Shown here: in pieces, positions 32,219 to 44,290 of the stretch
Numbering within the stretch: position 1 is the stretch's first letter
How the letters are laid out: each line of letters opens with the position of its first letter
Assembly: GCA_963931805.1 (NCBI GenBank)
Contig: OZ007496.1
Location: 118,610,339 to 118,674,338 of the forward strand
Length of the DNA stretch: 64,000 bases
Source: Microdon myrmicae
Taxonomy: Eukaryota > Arthropoda > Insecta > Diptera > Syrphidae
Direction of reading: 5' to 3'
Notes under the pieces: generated by a model
The model's input: the letters and a program-made list of their open reading frames with translations, nothing else
The model's database searches: none
What the model was told of the DNA's origin: nothing
Position numbers and translations under genes: made by a program

Positions 32219-32913
32219 GCTGTTTTACATGATGTGCTCTTTATATACCCAAATTATGAGCGTATAAGTGCAAACAATACGGTCCATTCTGCTTGGATTT
32301 CGGTCCAGATATGGACCGTATCGTATGACCCATATTGAGTCCAATCGCCTGGCACCACTCATGCACATTCTTAATTATAATTGCCACTTAATTGCCCCAC
32401 TTAAGGTGCAGCGGCGTTGGCTTAAGCCATTGTATTGCTTAATTGAATTTACCACTTGACCGAAACAATTACAGTACAACGGCCCACGTTCAAGCCATTC
32501 GTATCGTTCGCGTTTCCTTGGTATGTCGGTCCTTTCCCAGATCTCAGCACTTTGATCGAAGCTCCGTTAAGTGGTCGCGAATTGCCTTTGAAGGCGCCGG
32601 CAGTGTCATACGGCTTGTGCAACTCCTGTTATCGGGTACGAAGCAAAAACAATGCTGTTGTAATTTTATATCGTGTGAAAACGTCAGTGCAGTGCTCGTT
32701 TTTAAATACGAAGAAAAAAAACTCATTTAACGTGTAGCTTTGGGAAGCGAGAATAAGTTATGCGATATTATGCATTAATTGTTATGATTTGATTGCTTCG
32801 TGTGCAATATGAATATGAATTGACGATACACGATAAGCGTGTAGCTTTAGGAAACGAGAATCCGTCATGCGATATTATGTTAATTGATTGGTTGCATCGT
32901 GCACATTAATGGA
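32217..32913. other. Unclassified stretch with a degenerate ~105-bp tandem duplication
   Basis: The segment with GTGTAGCTTTGGGAAGCGAGAA...ATGCGATATTATG near 32730-32790 recurs near 32838-32895. No ORF has recognisable motifs. It may be LTR or 3' untranslated sequence of the minus-strand gypsy element beginning at 32914. Confidence 0.4.
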
Positions 32914-35900
32914 TTAAAAGTAAATGGGATTGTGAAGTGGGAAACTACAGTTGTACACCAGTTCTGGAGTTTGTTTTATACTAGTCGGTACCTCTGGGAT
33001 GAAACCAAAGAAACAATCCATGGGTGTAAGATTGGTACCCCCGTGTACGTTGGTGTTATACACAAATGTTGCCGTCGTCATTTCTTGACCCCTATGACTG
33101 AGAATTCGCTTCCACAATACTGCGTAGGTAGTCTACGAGTGTACGATGGGCTCATTCCAGAGCTACATTCGATTTTGGCTGGTAGGTCTGAGTTCTCTCA
33201 ATACGAGGTCTGAATTCTCTAAATAAGGAGCAGCTTGCACACGCTTTTAAACAAGCTGCTTAGAAATCTGCTTCCCTGATGGATGACCAGTTGTTTCGGA
33301 ACACCATACCGCGCAACTATTTGGTCCTTGAAAACTGTGGCCACCGTTTCTGCCTCCCCATCGGGTAAGGCGTAACAATCTATATACTTAGACAAATTGT
33401 CTTGAAACGTGAGTATATGGTTGTTGCCTGTTGGAGTTCGATCAAGAGCGCCTACTATATCCAAGTACACTTTCTCAAACGCCCTCTTTGCGAAGTTGGT
33501 GATTACCATGGGCATATGTCGGTTTGGTAAAGACTTCATGGTTTGACATGTTTTACATACTTTGATGTATTGTTTAATGTCGCGCATCATGTTCTTCCAC
33601 CAAAAACGCCTACGTATTTTCTTATACGTTTTACCTACTCCTTGGTGTCCCCCCAAAAGAGGATCATGGTACTCCCGAAGTAGGAACTGGATGTAGTCAG
33701 GATTTGTTATCTCAATTCCTTTTTCCGTGCAAGCCGGAATGGGATCCTCGTGAATAAAAAGATTTTGGATTTTCTGAGTTCCATCGCTTGCGCTTAGCTT
33801 CTTAGCTTGGGCGTGTCTTATTACATTGCACCTTTGTAGTGTGGGAGTCTCGCCACAATATTGCGGAATACGGCTCAAGGTATCCGCATTGGTGTTACAT
33901 TTACCTGGTTTGTATTCGATTTGGTAATCGAACTCCGATAACTTGTGATTGAAGCCTATTAAACCTGACGCGGGATCTTACACGTCAAATACTCCCTTTA
34001 CTGGCGTTTGGTCCGTATATACGGTGAACTTTCCCTTTTGCAAATAACAACGGAAATTCTTAGCCGCCCACACAATGGCTAATAACTCCTTCTCAGTGGT
34101 GGAGTAATTTTTTTCTACCTTATTCAAGGTTCGACTGGCATAAGCAACTGACTGGTCTTCATTACTCGCCCAGTGCTTCATTACTCGCATCCGTGGTCAG
34201 GTTACAGGGTTTGGTGAAATCTGGATAGAGTAGTAGCGGCGGCGGGACCAACAACTCCTTCATTTTATCAAATGCCTGATGGCATTTGTCTGACCAGGTG
34301 AATTTAACGTCCTTCCTTAACAAGTTCGTTAAGGGGCGCACTATCCTCAAGAAATTTGCAAAAAATTCCCGATAGTAGTTTTACAGGCCTAGAAAAGATT
34401 GGACGTTCTTTACCGTGTTGGGAATGGGGAAGGCCCTGACACTAGCGGTCGTGTCGGGATTTGGCATTGCCCCTCTTTCAGAACTAACGTGTCCTAGGCA
34501 TACTACTTCCTTTTGTAGGAGCTTGCATTTTTCCGGTTGCAATTTGAGGTTGTGGACATCATTTGTTCGAATACTCTCCGGAGTTTGCCATTATGGTTTT
34601 CTAGGTTTTTCCCCTATATGACAATGTCATCTAGATAAACAAAGCATTCGATACTTTGCAACCCAGTTAGGACATGGTTCATGAGTCCCTGGAACATAGC
34701 TGGTGCTTCTTTGAGACCAAATGGTATACGTTTGAACTCATAATGCCGGTAATTAGTGCTGAACGCTGTCTTATCCCGATCCTTCTGATCCACTAAGAGT
34801 TGGTGGTAGCCATTGGCTACATCGACTGTGAGAAAATGGAGTGAGTTACCGAGTTGGTCTAAAATATTCTCTATTCGAGGGAGAGGGTACGCATCGCCAA
34901 TGATTTTGTAGTCCAGTTTCCTGAAGTCGACTAGAACTCTCTATCGGGCTTTCCATTAGTGCCCGCTTTCTTGGGAACGACCATGAGAGATAAGTTCCAC
35001 GGACTTTTACTCGGTTGAATGATATCATTCCCTGGCATATCCCATACCTGCTCGTTTATCACATCTCTCTTGCACTCAGGCAGACGGTACATTCTTTGGG
35101 TTGTAGACGCTTGGTCCTGTAGCGACTTTTATTTCTTCCGACATCGCACTGGTATACGTCAGGTTGTAGCCTTTGAAGTGGAAAATATTGTAGCGAGCTT
35201 AGGGTTCGCTGGATTAATTATTTGAATAAATAACAGCCGTTAAATCGATTTTGAATTAATGTAACACTTTATTAGTCCGTTAATAACAACCGTTAATTTT
35301 ACCGTACACTTAACGATTTCTTACTCATCGCTTCCATACTTATCGCTTGCTTTCGCACTTATCACTTCTACCACTACTACTCCTTGATCTGTGTGCGACG
35401 TATTTATACCGTTTCCTCATTCTGATTCGGCGTTTCGTTTCCGTCCGTTCCATAGTCTCGAATGTTCTACTGCTCACAGCCTCCAGCCTTCCAGTACTTT
35501 CTAGAATACTCTAGTACTTTGTTTCGGACTTTCTAGAATATTCTAGTACTGATTGTCATATGCGTCACAATATCATTAAACTCCGCACATATTTCCACTA
35601 CATATTGTAACTCATGTAACTGTCAATCTTGAATCTTTGGTTGATTCATTGGGCGACTTACCCTCCGAGAAAAGATATTGAATGTATTGGAGGTGTTCCA
35701 CTCCCGAAGTGTTAATCTCGGATACGGGATTAATTGATTCTTTATCAGAATTAATTCCCGTTGACGTCTTTTCTCACTTCCCGATATGAATATTCTCCCG
35801 GTGTTACGAAGGGAAGAAGGAATATTCCTTTGTTGGAAGTAGCTCCACTTTGATCCGGTCTATGGTTTGAGGATATGATATTGAGTTCCTCAATCTGGAC

Positions 35901-36290
35901 ACTCTTCGCCTTCTTCAAAATACAATTAGTTAGAAAGATCTCTGATTGTACTTCTTTAGGTATCAAGATTACCTCCTCCTGGATCTTTATTGAGAGCCCA
36001 ATCATCTTTCGTGAGCGCACTATGAGCGGTCTGCTCAGAAAAATGTTTACCTCCAAAAGGTCTGATGATATGCGTTCTACCGATACTTTCCCCTTCTTGT
36101 TGGCTTTTGGCTTTTGGGGCGTTGCCTTGTTGTTGAAGCAAATGCGGCCGAGCAAGTTTTCACAGCCCTTCCCCTGTGTGGGTAGAGTCTCCGAGTGACT
36201 GCCGACCGCGGTCTGGATCATCTCAGATTCCCTTGGTATGGATTCCTCTTCGACTGCCTTATGCCATGGCATCCTGTTACATTAATTGCA
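32914..36290 (-). pseudogene. Gypsy element F: decayed pol and upstream region
   Basis: Minus-strand pol remnant in several frames. From upstream to downstream: a 173-aa frame of unclear type (36272-35751); RT with FVYLDDIVI (near 34640), followed at once by a TAG stop; RNase H with KNYSTTEKELLAIVWAAKNF and VYTDQTPVKGVF (34150-33990); integrase zinc finger HDPLLGGHQGVGKTYKKI...CKTCQTM; core beginning KVYLDIVGAL; and a C-terminal part ending near 32914 (FVYNTNVHGG). The second catalytic Asp of integrase reads His (VIHQGSRF). A solo LTR of another family interrupts it at 35189-35569. It is 17.6/297-like in motif style; no LTR of its own was found. Confidence 0.8.
35189..35569 (-). mobile_element. 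Solo LTR of family G (381 bp), TSD ATAT
   Basis: TGTAGCGAGCTTAGGGTTCG ... ATGCGTCACA with ATAT at 35185-35188 and 35570-35573. It matches 1331-1724 and 26830-27477. It sits inside the pol/leader of gypsy element F with no other family G sequence around it, so recombination between LTRs removed the rest. Confidence 0.93.
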
Positions 36291-36489
36291 CACGGAAATA
36301 ATTAAATATTGAGTTATGGCTAAAACGTGATAAAATGTACTCACGGTTTTCGCTGCGACTGTGGTTGGTTACCTCTAAGCAGCTATTCTGGTTGCTGGGG
36401 GGGTTGGGTTCTTGAACCCCACAGTTATTGGTGTTGATTGAACTGCACTCGCGCAACGCTTACATTGACGAACGTTTCGCTTTGTTTAA

Positions 36490-36928
36490 TAACATCCTTC
36501 GTATAGGTGAGAGTTCGGGTAATGGCGACCGTCAAGCCTTCTAGAGTGGTTGGTGCATATTCTGAGGAGGTTTCTTTCCATTTGAGTCGAAGATATGGAG
36601 TACCATATGGGAAAGGCGTACGATATTCCAGATCGGATTAGCTGCTTACAGCACAGAAGCTTAACTTTGGTGTCAACTTTCTTGCTCCACTTCAAAATGT
36701 TGTGCAGTTGTTTAGACCGACCGAGGCCCCTTTGAAGAAATGTGGCCAAGATATTTCATCCTGTCCTGTGGTCTAATCGTAGTACCTCCTATTTTTATTC
36801 GAAGGATGGTAAGAAATTCTGTCTTAGTAAACGTTGGTTTTTCAGGTTACATTCCAACAACTTGACTAATGCCGTCTCAAGCAATTGCAGTGGGTGGTCT
36901 TCGTAGTGGCCCTCGATGTTGGCCTGTG
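36490..36928 (-). pseudogene. Jockey-like LINE fragment, RT C-terminal end
   Basis: Minus strand. Frames read MKYLG-type and DTKVKLLCCKQLIRSGISYA followed by FPIWYSISSTQMERNLLRIC, the stretch after the RT palm in Jockey/I-type LINEs (compare KVKQLIYKQIIRPTLTYACP at 41.9 kb). Frameshifts lie near 36740. The upstream part is cut by the solo LTR starting at 36933. The neighbouring 36291-36489 holds nothing recognised. Confidence 0.7.
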
Positions 36929-36932
36929 GACC

Positions 36933-38043
36933 TGTGGGGTTCGAAGATGTATGATGCCGATCATGGGCACAGATTCACATTCTTCCCCACGTATAACTGC
37001 GGCAGCGAGGGGAAACAAACACAGAAACACCAACTGGTACAGATGGAAATTAATTTATTTTGTTTTTCTTTAATGGCTTTACTTGCACAAATAAATTGAT
37101 AACTTTATTAATCTCTAAATTACTTTATGGTGAAAATATCCAACACGACTATTTTTAGCAGCAAGACGACTCTGGGATGTGAGCGCGCTTCAGAGACTGA
37201 TAATCGACTTCGAGCGACGAATGAATTAAATTGTAACTCGGCGACTTGACTGCTCGCAATGATAGTTGAGATGTGACTGGTTGGAATTAGAGTGGAAATT
37301 GGGATTTCTGCTTTTACACGCCGATCCGCCAATGGTAACCATGCTCTCTTGTGCATTCCTCAATTCCCCACACTCATCGAGGTAGAAACGTACTTGTGTA
37401 TTCGTTCGACGTCGATTGGCGTAGCAAGGATGGAGAAATCAAAAGGAAAGCACAATAACCCAGGGTTGATCTGTCTTAGTGTGTGTGTATTAATTCCGCG
37501 TATGCAACTGGTCAAGTTACCTAGTGATGATTATGGTAGGTTTCATAGGTCATCGAACTATGGAAAGACAGAATTTCAGAGGAGAGGAAAATTTAGCTGG
37601 TGCTATTCACCTGTAAAATGAGATCGTTGATCCCAAGCGAATGATGCTCTGGGGGAAGTCATAAGTGACGCTTAATCGGCTAGAGAAATATTAACGTGTG
37701 AAGCAAATTCGAAGAATTTGGAATTTCCCCAGCCGATGCATGATTATGTAACCGCGTCGCTTGGTCTGGTCTTGGTTGTTGCTAACCAAAATGACTTTGT
37801 AATTTCCGGTGGAAATCTCATGGGTTAATGCAATAGTGTTGCCGTATGGCAAGAAAACACTGAATGCAATTGTGCATTAACCGAATAGATTAATGACTTC
37901 CGGCCGGTCTTCTTTTAGAGATTTATGTATTGCAGGAGAAATAGGTGACGATATGAATTGAAATTGGGTTGACGCGCTGTTAGCTGTCGAATTTAGGTTA
38001 GGGTTGTGGGCTGGTTTTCCATGTGATATAGAGAAACCCCACA
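36933..38043. mobile_element. Solo LTR (1111 bp), TSD GACC
   Basis: Starts TGTGGGGTTCGAAGATG and ends AGAGAAACCCCACA, with GACC at 36929-36932 and 38044-38047. No gag or pol lies inside. Its ends resemble those of the 1451-bp solo LTR at 23545 (TGTGGGG...CCCCACA), but the interiors look different. Confidence 0.85.
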
Positions 38044-38047
38044 GACC

Positions 38048-38924
38048 GACAACAGGATCCCTAATTAAATCTTATATCACTCTTACCCCAGAAGCAGGCA
38101 GGTTCTTTAGTCCGTTCGACCGGATGCCGCAGGATCTTCCGTTGAAAATTAAAGCACCTCTCTTTGATCGTGTAGTCCAAGCAAAAGCTGTCACCCTCCG
38201 ATGTCTCCCAGTCTATCTCAGCAAATCGGTCTTCCTCCCCGTCTCCTATTCCACACCTTTCAAACACATTTTTTAAACAAAAAAACCACTACCTCGGTTT
38301 CATATATATACTTTATTAATTTCAAAATTCTATTCTCAAAATTAAACCGCAGCCTCTCACCTCCTATTCAATCCTACTAAATTACAATTCTGCAATTCCC
38401 ATGTTCCATCCTATTACATGCATGCATACCTAAATCCAAAGGTTGCATGATATTGCTATACGCAATCCTAAACTCTTAATAACATACGCCTTCTGTTCTC
38501 ATCACCTTGAATCGGTTGACACCTGGAGATGTTGTCCGAAATTTTCCAATAGCCTTGGGGTAAGCTACATCCAGAGTAGGCGTAAGGTTGCCGCCTTTAG
38601 ATGAATGGCGACAATATTGCAAGGTTGCAATTCACACCGTCATTAGCATGGCCTGTGCCTTAACTGGCATCGAGTAACTATCCCAAGGGGACGATGTGGG
38701 AAGAAATGTCAAATCAGATTTGATTTTGGGCATATAAAAGCGGTTCTGTTAGAGGCACAAAGCAATCAATTAATTGGTGGGATCAATTGTAGTACGCGTT
38801 ATTAGTCTGTTAGCTTCGGACGAAGGAATCTGTTAATACACCGCCTAACGAAAGAAAAAATAAAATAAATTATCTCCCAGCGACCAAAAAAATAGAGTTT
38901 GTCTATCAAAGTAGACTGGTAAAG
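38048..38924. other. Unclassified stretch with LTR-like promoter and poly(A) signals
   Basis: Near 38735 there is TATAAAAGCGG, followed by a GTTAGAGGC..AAAGCAATCAATTAAT segment and by AATAAAATAAA near 38865, the order expected of an LTR U3-R-U5. No matching second copy is in the window and no TSD was found. The ORF at 38004-38276 has no recognisable motif. Confidence 0.35.
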
Positions 38925-39613
38925 ACTGGAACGCTCGTCATATATCATTCGACGACATCAAGAATAACAAATACGTTTGCCAACTTTTGGACCTCCTCTC
39001 ATGTCACCAATATACATACATCGACAGCCGACTACACCCAACTCGTGTCACCAACTCGACGCAATCAACAATTGACTTCTTTCTCAAGTCGGCTGATGTC
39101 TACTCAACGGGCCCCCCCACTGTATCCTTCCTCTTTCCCTCTGATCATGGTTCCGTTCACACCTTGATCAAAATTCCCTCCTTCGAACTGCTCTATTCAC
39201 ACAGTCCTGTCCCGAACTTCTCTAAGACTAACTGGAAAAAGGTCAATAGAGACGTCGGCGAAAGTTTTTCTAACTTGCAAATTCCCGAATCTTCTAACCT
39301 AATCCCTGCTGATATCGACCGAGCAGCACTAAAAATTGAGCAGACCCTCAAGGATGCCCTCACCAACAATACACCCACCACCATCCCCCATAAACAATTA
39401 GGAAAACCATGGCCCAGCATCCTAACTAAATTGCTGCGTCTCAAAAAACAACTCCGCCGAAAACTTCATATAAGATTCTGCCCCTTTATTAAAAGTCAGA
39501 TCCAACTCCTGACTACCCTGAAAAATGAAAATGATCAGACCTATATCTCTACACTTGACAATATCAAACCCAACCATCATCTCTTCAAAAACATCAAACG
39601 ACTAACTGGTCGG

Positions 39614-40074
39614 AGTGTTATGTTATTAATTCCAATTTAGTAGTAATAATATGTGCAATTAAAGTAAGAAGGGGGGGACTTACTGTGATTAATCTTGGGT
39701 TTATGCGACCGTTGAGCGATCGCAGTGTGGTTATATTTGTGGTTGACAGCGACAGGTTGCAGGGGGCGTTGATGGTTGCTCCCCTGTTAAATGGTCTTCC
39801 TCCGGCGTTTATTTTTAATATCTCTAACTGATTATTTGATTTGCGTACGAATGTTCTGGTTTACGTACGAATTGTCATTCATTCTATTTTTTCCCGTTGA
39901 CGTATATTTTTATTTTATTTGACGCCAACCTCGTTTTTTATTAATTTCTCCGCCAAGTAGAATTTGCATAAAGTAGTTTATGCAAATTAGCTACTTGGCG
40001 CGTTATTCTCCTTTTACAGGTAAAGAGGGGAATCGAAGGGGGATTAGTGGATTCTGGGGGGACCTGGACTCAAT
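39614..40074. mobile_element. 461-bp insertion with a long hairpin, flanks GTCGG
   Basis: GTCGG at 39609-39613 and 40075-40079 flanks the block, and LINE-E linker coding continues across it. The insert begins AGTGTTATGTTATT and ends GGGGGACCTGGACTCAAT. Near its right end, 39951-40000 is a near-perfect hairpin with arms of about 22 nt (CGCCAAGTAG..ATTTGCATAA). A 5-bp duplication would suit an LTR of a BEL-type or other element, but the class is not certain. Confidence 0.55.
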
Positions 40075-40574
40075 GTCGGTACGTAACAGGAGGTTTAAAC
40101 CGCGAATCGATCACCTAATCAACCCATTCAGCAACAATCTTATCCAATCCGACACGGACATAGCTAATTGCCTCGCTGATCACTTCTCAAAGATCTATCA
40201 ACAAAATGATTTACTCTCAGTCCCGAATTTTCAAAACACTGTAAAAGAATATATCTTACACAGATTACCCGCATCTTACACTCCTTTCATATGGGAATTT
40301 AAACACACAAACAAGGCGTCACATCCTTCACACACCAGCACATTTCTAACCACAGATGAATTAATCGAGTTCATAAAATCACGACCCAACAACAAATCGA
40401 CCGTATAAATGGAATATTACACCTTCTGTTTAAAAGACTTCTCCCGCCAAATCTACTTCCCATTCTCGTCCTTCTTAACCATATCATAAGTGTTTCACAT
40501 TTCCCATAGAACTGGACAATTGCGGCAGTAATCCCTGCTCAAAACTCCAGCAGTTCCAATAACCCCTCTGCCGC

Positions 40575-41035
40575 AGCATGTTTAGTGTAACAGCATGCTT
40601 AGGTTTACAAAAATTAGTTTTCATTGAAAAATACACATTTAAGGATTTCTTTTGTTGTTTCCATGTTTTAACTGTTGTAAATTGTATTCCGTGTATTTCT
40701 TCTAGTACTTTTTTCAGTCTTGCTTTTATTAAATCTATTAACATCCATGTAAGGTGTTTCGCTGCCACTGCGTTCTACCGCCATTTTGTTTTCAATATGT
40801 AAACGCTATAAAAACGACTGTGTTTTTTTTCAACTCTCTTATATTTTTCGTTCGTAATTGCTATCGTTTCGGTCGCTTATTGTATCGTGTCGTGCGACTT
40901 CCTCATGTATGTAATTGAATATTGTCGTTTTAATTACCACATAGATAATAAAGAGTATTTTTTTTTTGTGATGAATTTTATGTGTCGTTTTAATTTAAAT
41001 CGTAGTTTGTTTCGTTAAACATTTCATATTGCACG
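40575..41035. other. ~0.46-kb insertion in LINE-E
   Basis: LINE-E coding stops after ...AATAACCCCTCT (just before RT2) and resumes with ...CATCCTCTAATTATCGTCCG. The right edge contains a 7-bp hairpin, GCACGGT/ACCGTGC (41032-41051). No clear TSD or coding motif is present; the boundaries are approximate. Confidence 0.45.
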
Positions 41036-42800
41036 GTAAACGCACCGTGCTATATACATCCTCTAATTATCGTCCGATATCTTTATTGAACACATTAAGT
41101 AAAATATTAGACTTTAAGATCGACCAAAACTATCTCTCGTTTGCCAGTGATGACGCTCTCATCCATAATTCTTAGTTTGGTTTCCGTGGGCGACACTCCA
41201 CTTGCTATGCTCTACTAAAATTTAGACACGATGTCACAACTGGTCTGGAAAACCAATGCCCTACCGTATGCACATCTCTCGATATTTCTACAGCATTTAT
41301 TGTGTTTGGATCTCAAGACTTCTTTATAAGCTGCACCGCTTATTTGGTCTGAATTCCAACATCACAGCTCCTAGCATCTTATCTTTCTGATAGGAAATTC
41401 ATGGTCAGAATAAACTCTTCCCTCTCACAAACTCGCAACATAACCACGGGAGTTCCCCAGGGAACCATTCTCCGACCACTTTTACATCCTCTATACACAT
41501 CCGATATTCCCCAACCTCCATCTAGTGTTGGAATGCTAAATTATCCTAACGATATTTTAATTTACTCTAGCAGCGGATTTGTCAAAGCGGCAAGAAACCG
41601 CGTTAACAACTTCCTCCCGCACATCTCAGTATACTTTAACAAATGGAAAATTCGCCTCAACTCAACCAAAATCCAGCTAACAATGTTTAACGACAAAAAC
41701 GCTCACTGCACAAACAACACTAAACGTTGCCACAACAAAATTAAACTCAAGCTTAATAACACCCCCATAAAATCTTTCAAAACTCTAAAATATTTGGGGA
41801 ATAACCCTTTCCAACGGCTGGTCATTCTCAAACCAGTCAAAAATTCTCTTCATAAAGCCTCTATACAGCTTAACCTCCGCAGACGAGTTTTGTGGAAACC
41901 TAAAGGCCTCTCTCTCAAGGTCAAACAGCTCATCTACAAACAGATAATCAGACCCACTCTTACATACGCCTGCCCATTATGATACCACATCTCTCCCTCC
42001 CAAATGGAGAAATTACCAGTTTTTGAACGAAAATGTTTCCGGTTTATCACTGGCTTACACCGCAAAACCAACTCATATAGGTACCATTGTAACAACGATC
42101 TTCACAACACCGCAGGTATCGAACGACTGGATGTACGGATCCTAGAATCTACCATCACCCTCCTCCAATACGGGAATTCACTACCGTAATTGTCTCCAAA
42201 TCAGAACCCTCTTCACCTCAGGCAGACTAGTTAACGATCTAAACGAGGTCGTGTACCACAACACCGCACTGGCTCCCAATTAATTCAAATACAGCAACAT
42301 CCAACCATTCTCCAAGATTTTAACTTTTAACACATAACCGAATGGCACTCCCCTACTTCAAAAACATATCTGACCTTATCTCTTACTACCTTCAATTAAA
42401 ACAAGAAATCCCCCATCCACATGAATCAAAATTGTGGATATTATTTTTAAGTTATAATCAAATTGTCACTATTATTGCAATATCAAATATTGTAAATTGT
42501 AAATAAGATTAGATTAAGTTAAAATAAGCTATATTAAGTATTTTTAAATAGGCTAAGTTAAAATAAACACAGTTCCTGGTTGTTTTTTCTGACCTTTTCC
42601 AGGAAAAAGAAGAATCACAAATATTTAAACTCATTCTAAGCACATAAAAAAAAAACTATTCGGAAAATGTTAACAAATAACATGTAAACAATTATTATAT
42701 AACCTATCTATTATAAGTTGACTGTATTACTTTTGTAACTTTTAATTTTCGGTCAAATAAATGCAGTATGTATAAAAAGATATATATAATAATAACATAA

Positions 42801-44290
42801 AGAATGTATCTTTGCATGAAAATAAAGATTACCCGATAAAATTGATTTTTTTTTCGTGCTTCTTTAAATTAATCGCCCCATTTAAGGGAAGATAAATAGA
42901 AAGTTTTTGGTAAAAGAAAAAATATACCACAAATTAATACCATATTTATTGTATATTATATTTTAGATTTTTCTATATTAAGTTAAGTCTGTAATTGATT
43001 TTATTATATTTAGTTCATAATTTGCAAAAATGCTAAATACATAAATAAATTACTTTTACTATTTGTCCTCACCGTTGACATCGTGTCTTAAAAAACTAAA
43101 ATGAACACAATATACGAGCAATATGAATAACCAAAAAGCTGCATTTTAATTCATTTAAGAAAGATCTTAATTAGCATTGCCAAGAAAATTGCAAAAAAAA
43201 ACACATTGATGCACATAAATGACAATAAACATTTAATATATTCTAATGGGAAACATTTAAGGCAACATGAACATGTAAATGAAAACTATAATTCGTACTA
43301 AATCCTATATGGTAATATTCGAAGTAGCCCAAATTGTGTGCCGAGTTTGATGGAGGACTGAATACACCTTTAGTGTGAGAATAGTATAAACAATAAGCTA
43401 AAAGACTTTGACATTACAGCTGGCCCCACACAATCGCAGGCAACACAACTTTTTCAATCTGTATAGGGAACATCTGTCATTGTGTAAGTAATGAATTGAT
43501 CGGCCATCTTGGAATGTATGAACAAAAAGCAGAAAAATCGAAACATTGACAGAAAAAATCGCGTCAAAAAGCATTGTGAATAGTTTTTTTCTTTGATAAT
43601 TGATTATCAATTACAATAAATATCCGCAAAAACATATTTTCAATCGGAGGGAATAAACATTGAAACGCGAATTAATAAAAGAATATTAAATAAAGAAAAA
43701 AATAAAAGTGACATCTAACAAACAAATTCAGTTAAGTGTGTGTGAATATTTCAATTTTGAAGCAAATATATTGAATTTTATATTTAAGAGATAACTTCAA
43801 ATTCTTTAATCGGACAGCTCGCCTTTATATATATGTATATAATATATTCTTTATATATATGTATACATTTCAAATAGTTAACTGCAAGAACTATTTTCTA
43901 ATTGTCGGGGGATATTAATCTGTGAAAGTCAGCAAATTCCGGTCAATTGTACTGAAATAGCGAAATAGAGAAATCTCTTTTAAAGTCCCCCCAAAAAAAG
44001 AAGGCAAATCGAATTGCAGTGTGTAGTGTGTGGTGTAGTTTAGTGCTTCAAATCAAAGGATCGTGCTTTCCAAAACAAATATTAACCAGAAACTACAAAA
44101 AACGAGAATTTCGCACTCAAAAGCAAGAGAAAAAAATTACAAATCAAAACGACGACTGCTCGTACGTCGGAAACTGTCTCGGCATTAACGACAAGTTGCT
44201 ACAGTTAAACAAATAGAAATTCGCAACTACATTTTTGTCCGTTTTTCTAGACTATGTCTGAATACTTGAACAATCAATTTACATAGCGCC
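42801..44290. other. AT-rich sequence upstream of NOT3
   Basis: Low-GC DNA with no coding motif. It must hold the NOT3 promoter and 5' UTR, but no TATA box or initiator can be singled out. A short direct repeat with TTTATATATATGTATA lies near 43825-43865. A TTTTTCTAG at about 44250 could be a splice acceptor for an upstream non-coding exon. Confidence 0.4.

Larger units (their letters stand above)
38925..42800 (+). pseudogene. Jockey-like LINE (LINE-E), endonuclease to 3' end
   Basis: Plus-strand LINE with the endonuclease end (ISFDDIKNNKYVCQLLDLL, TQSTIDFFL, PSDHGSV at 38950-39165), the linker (39200-39610 and 40080-40405), and RT motifs: YRPISLLNTLSKIL (41070), FGFRGRHSTCYALLKFRHD (41180), DISTAF, TTGVPQGTILRPLL (41435-41480), and the active site as YPNDILIYSS (41540-41570), where the usual YADD has lost its first Asp. 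KYLG and LIYKQIIRPTLTYACP follow, ending near 42190; AT-rich 3' sequence runs on to about 42800. Two insertions (39614-40074 and about 40575-41035) and many stops break it. Confidence 0.82.
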
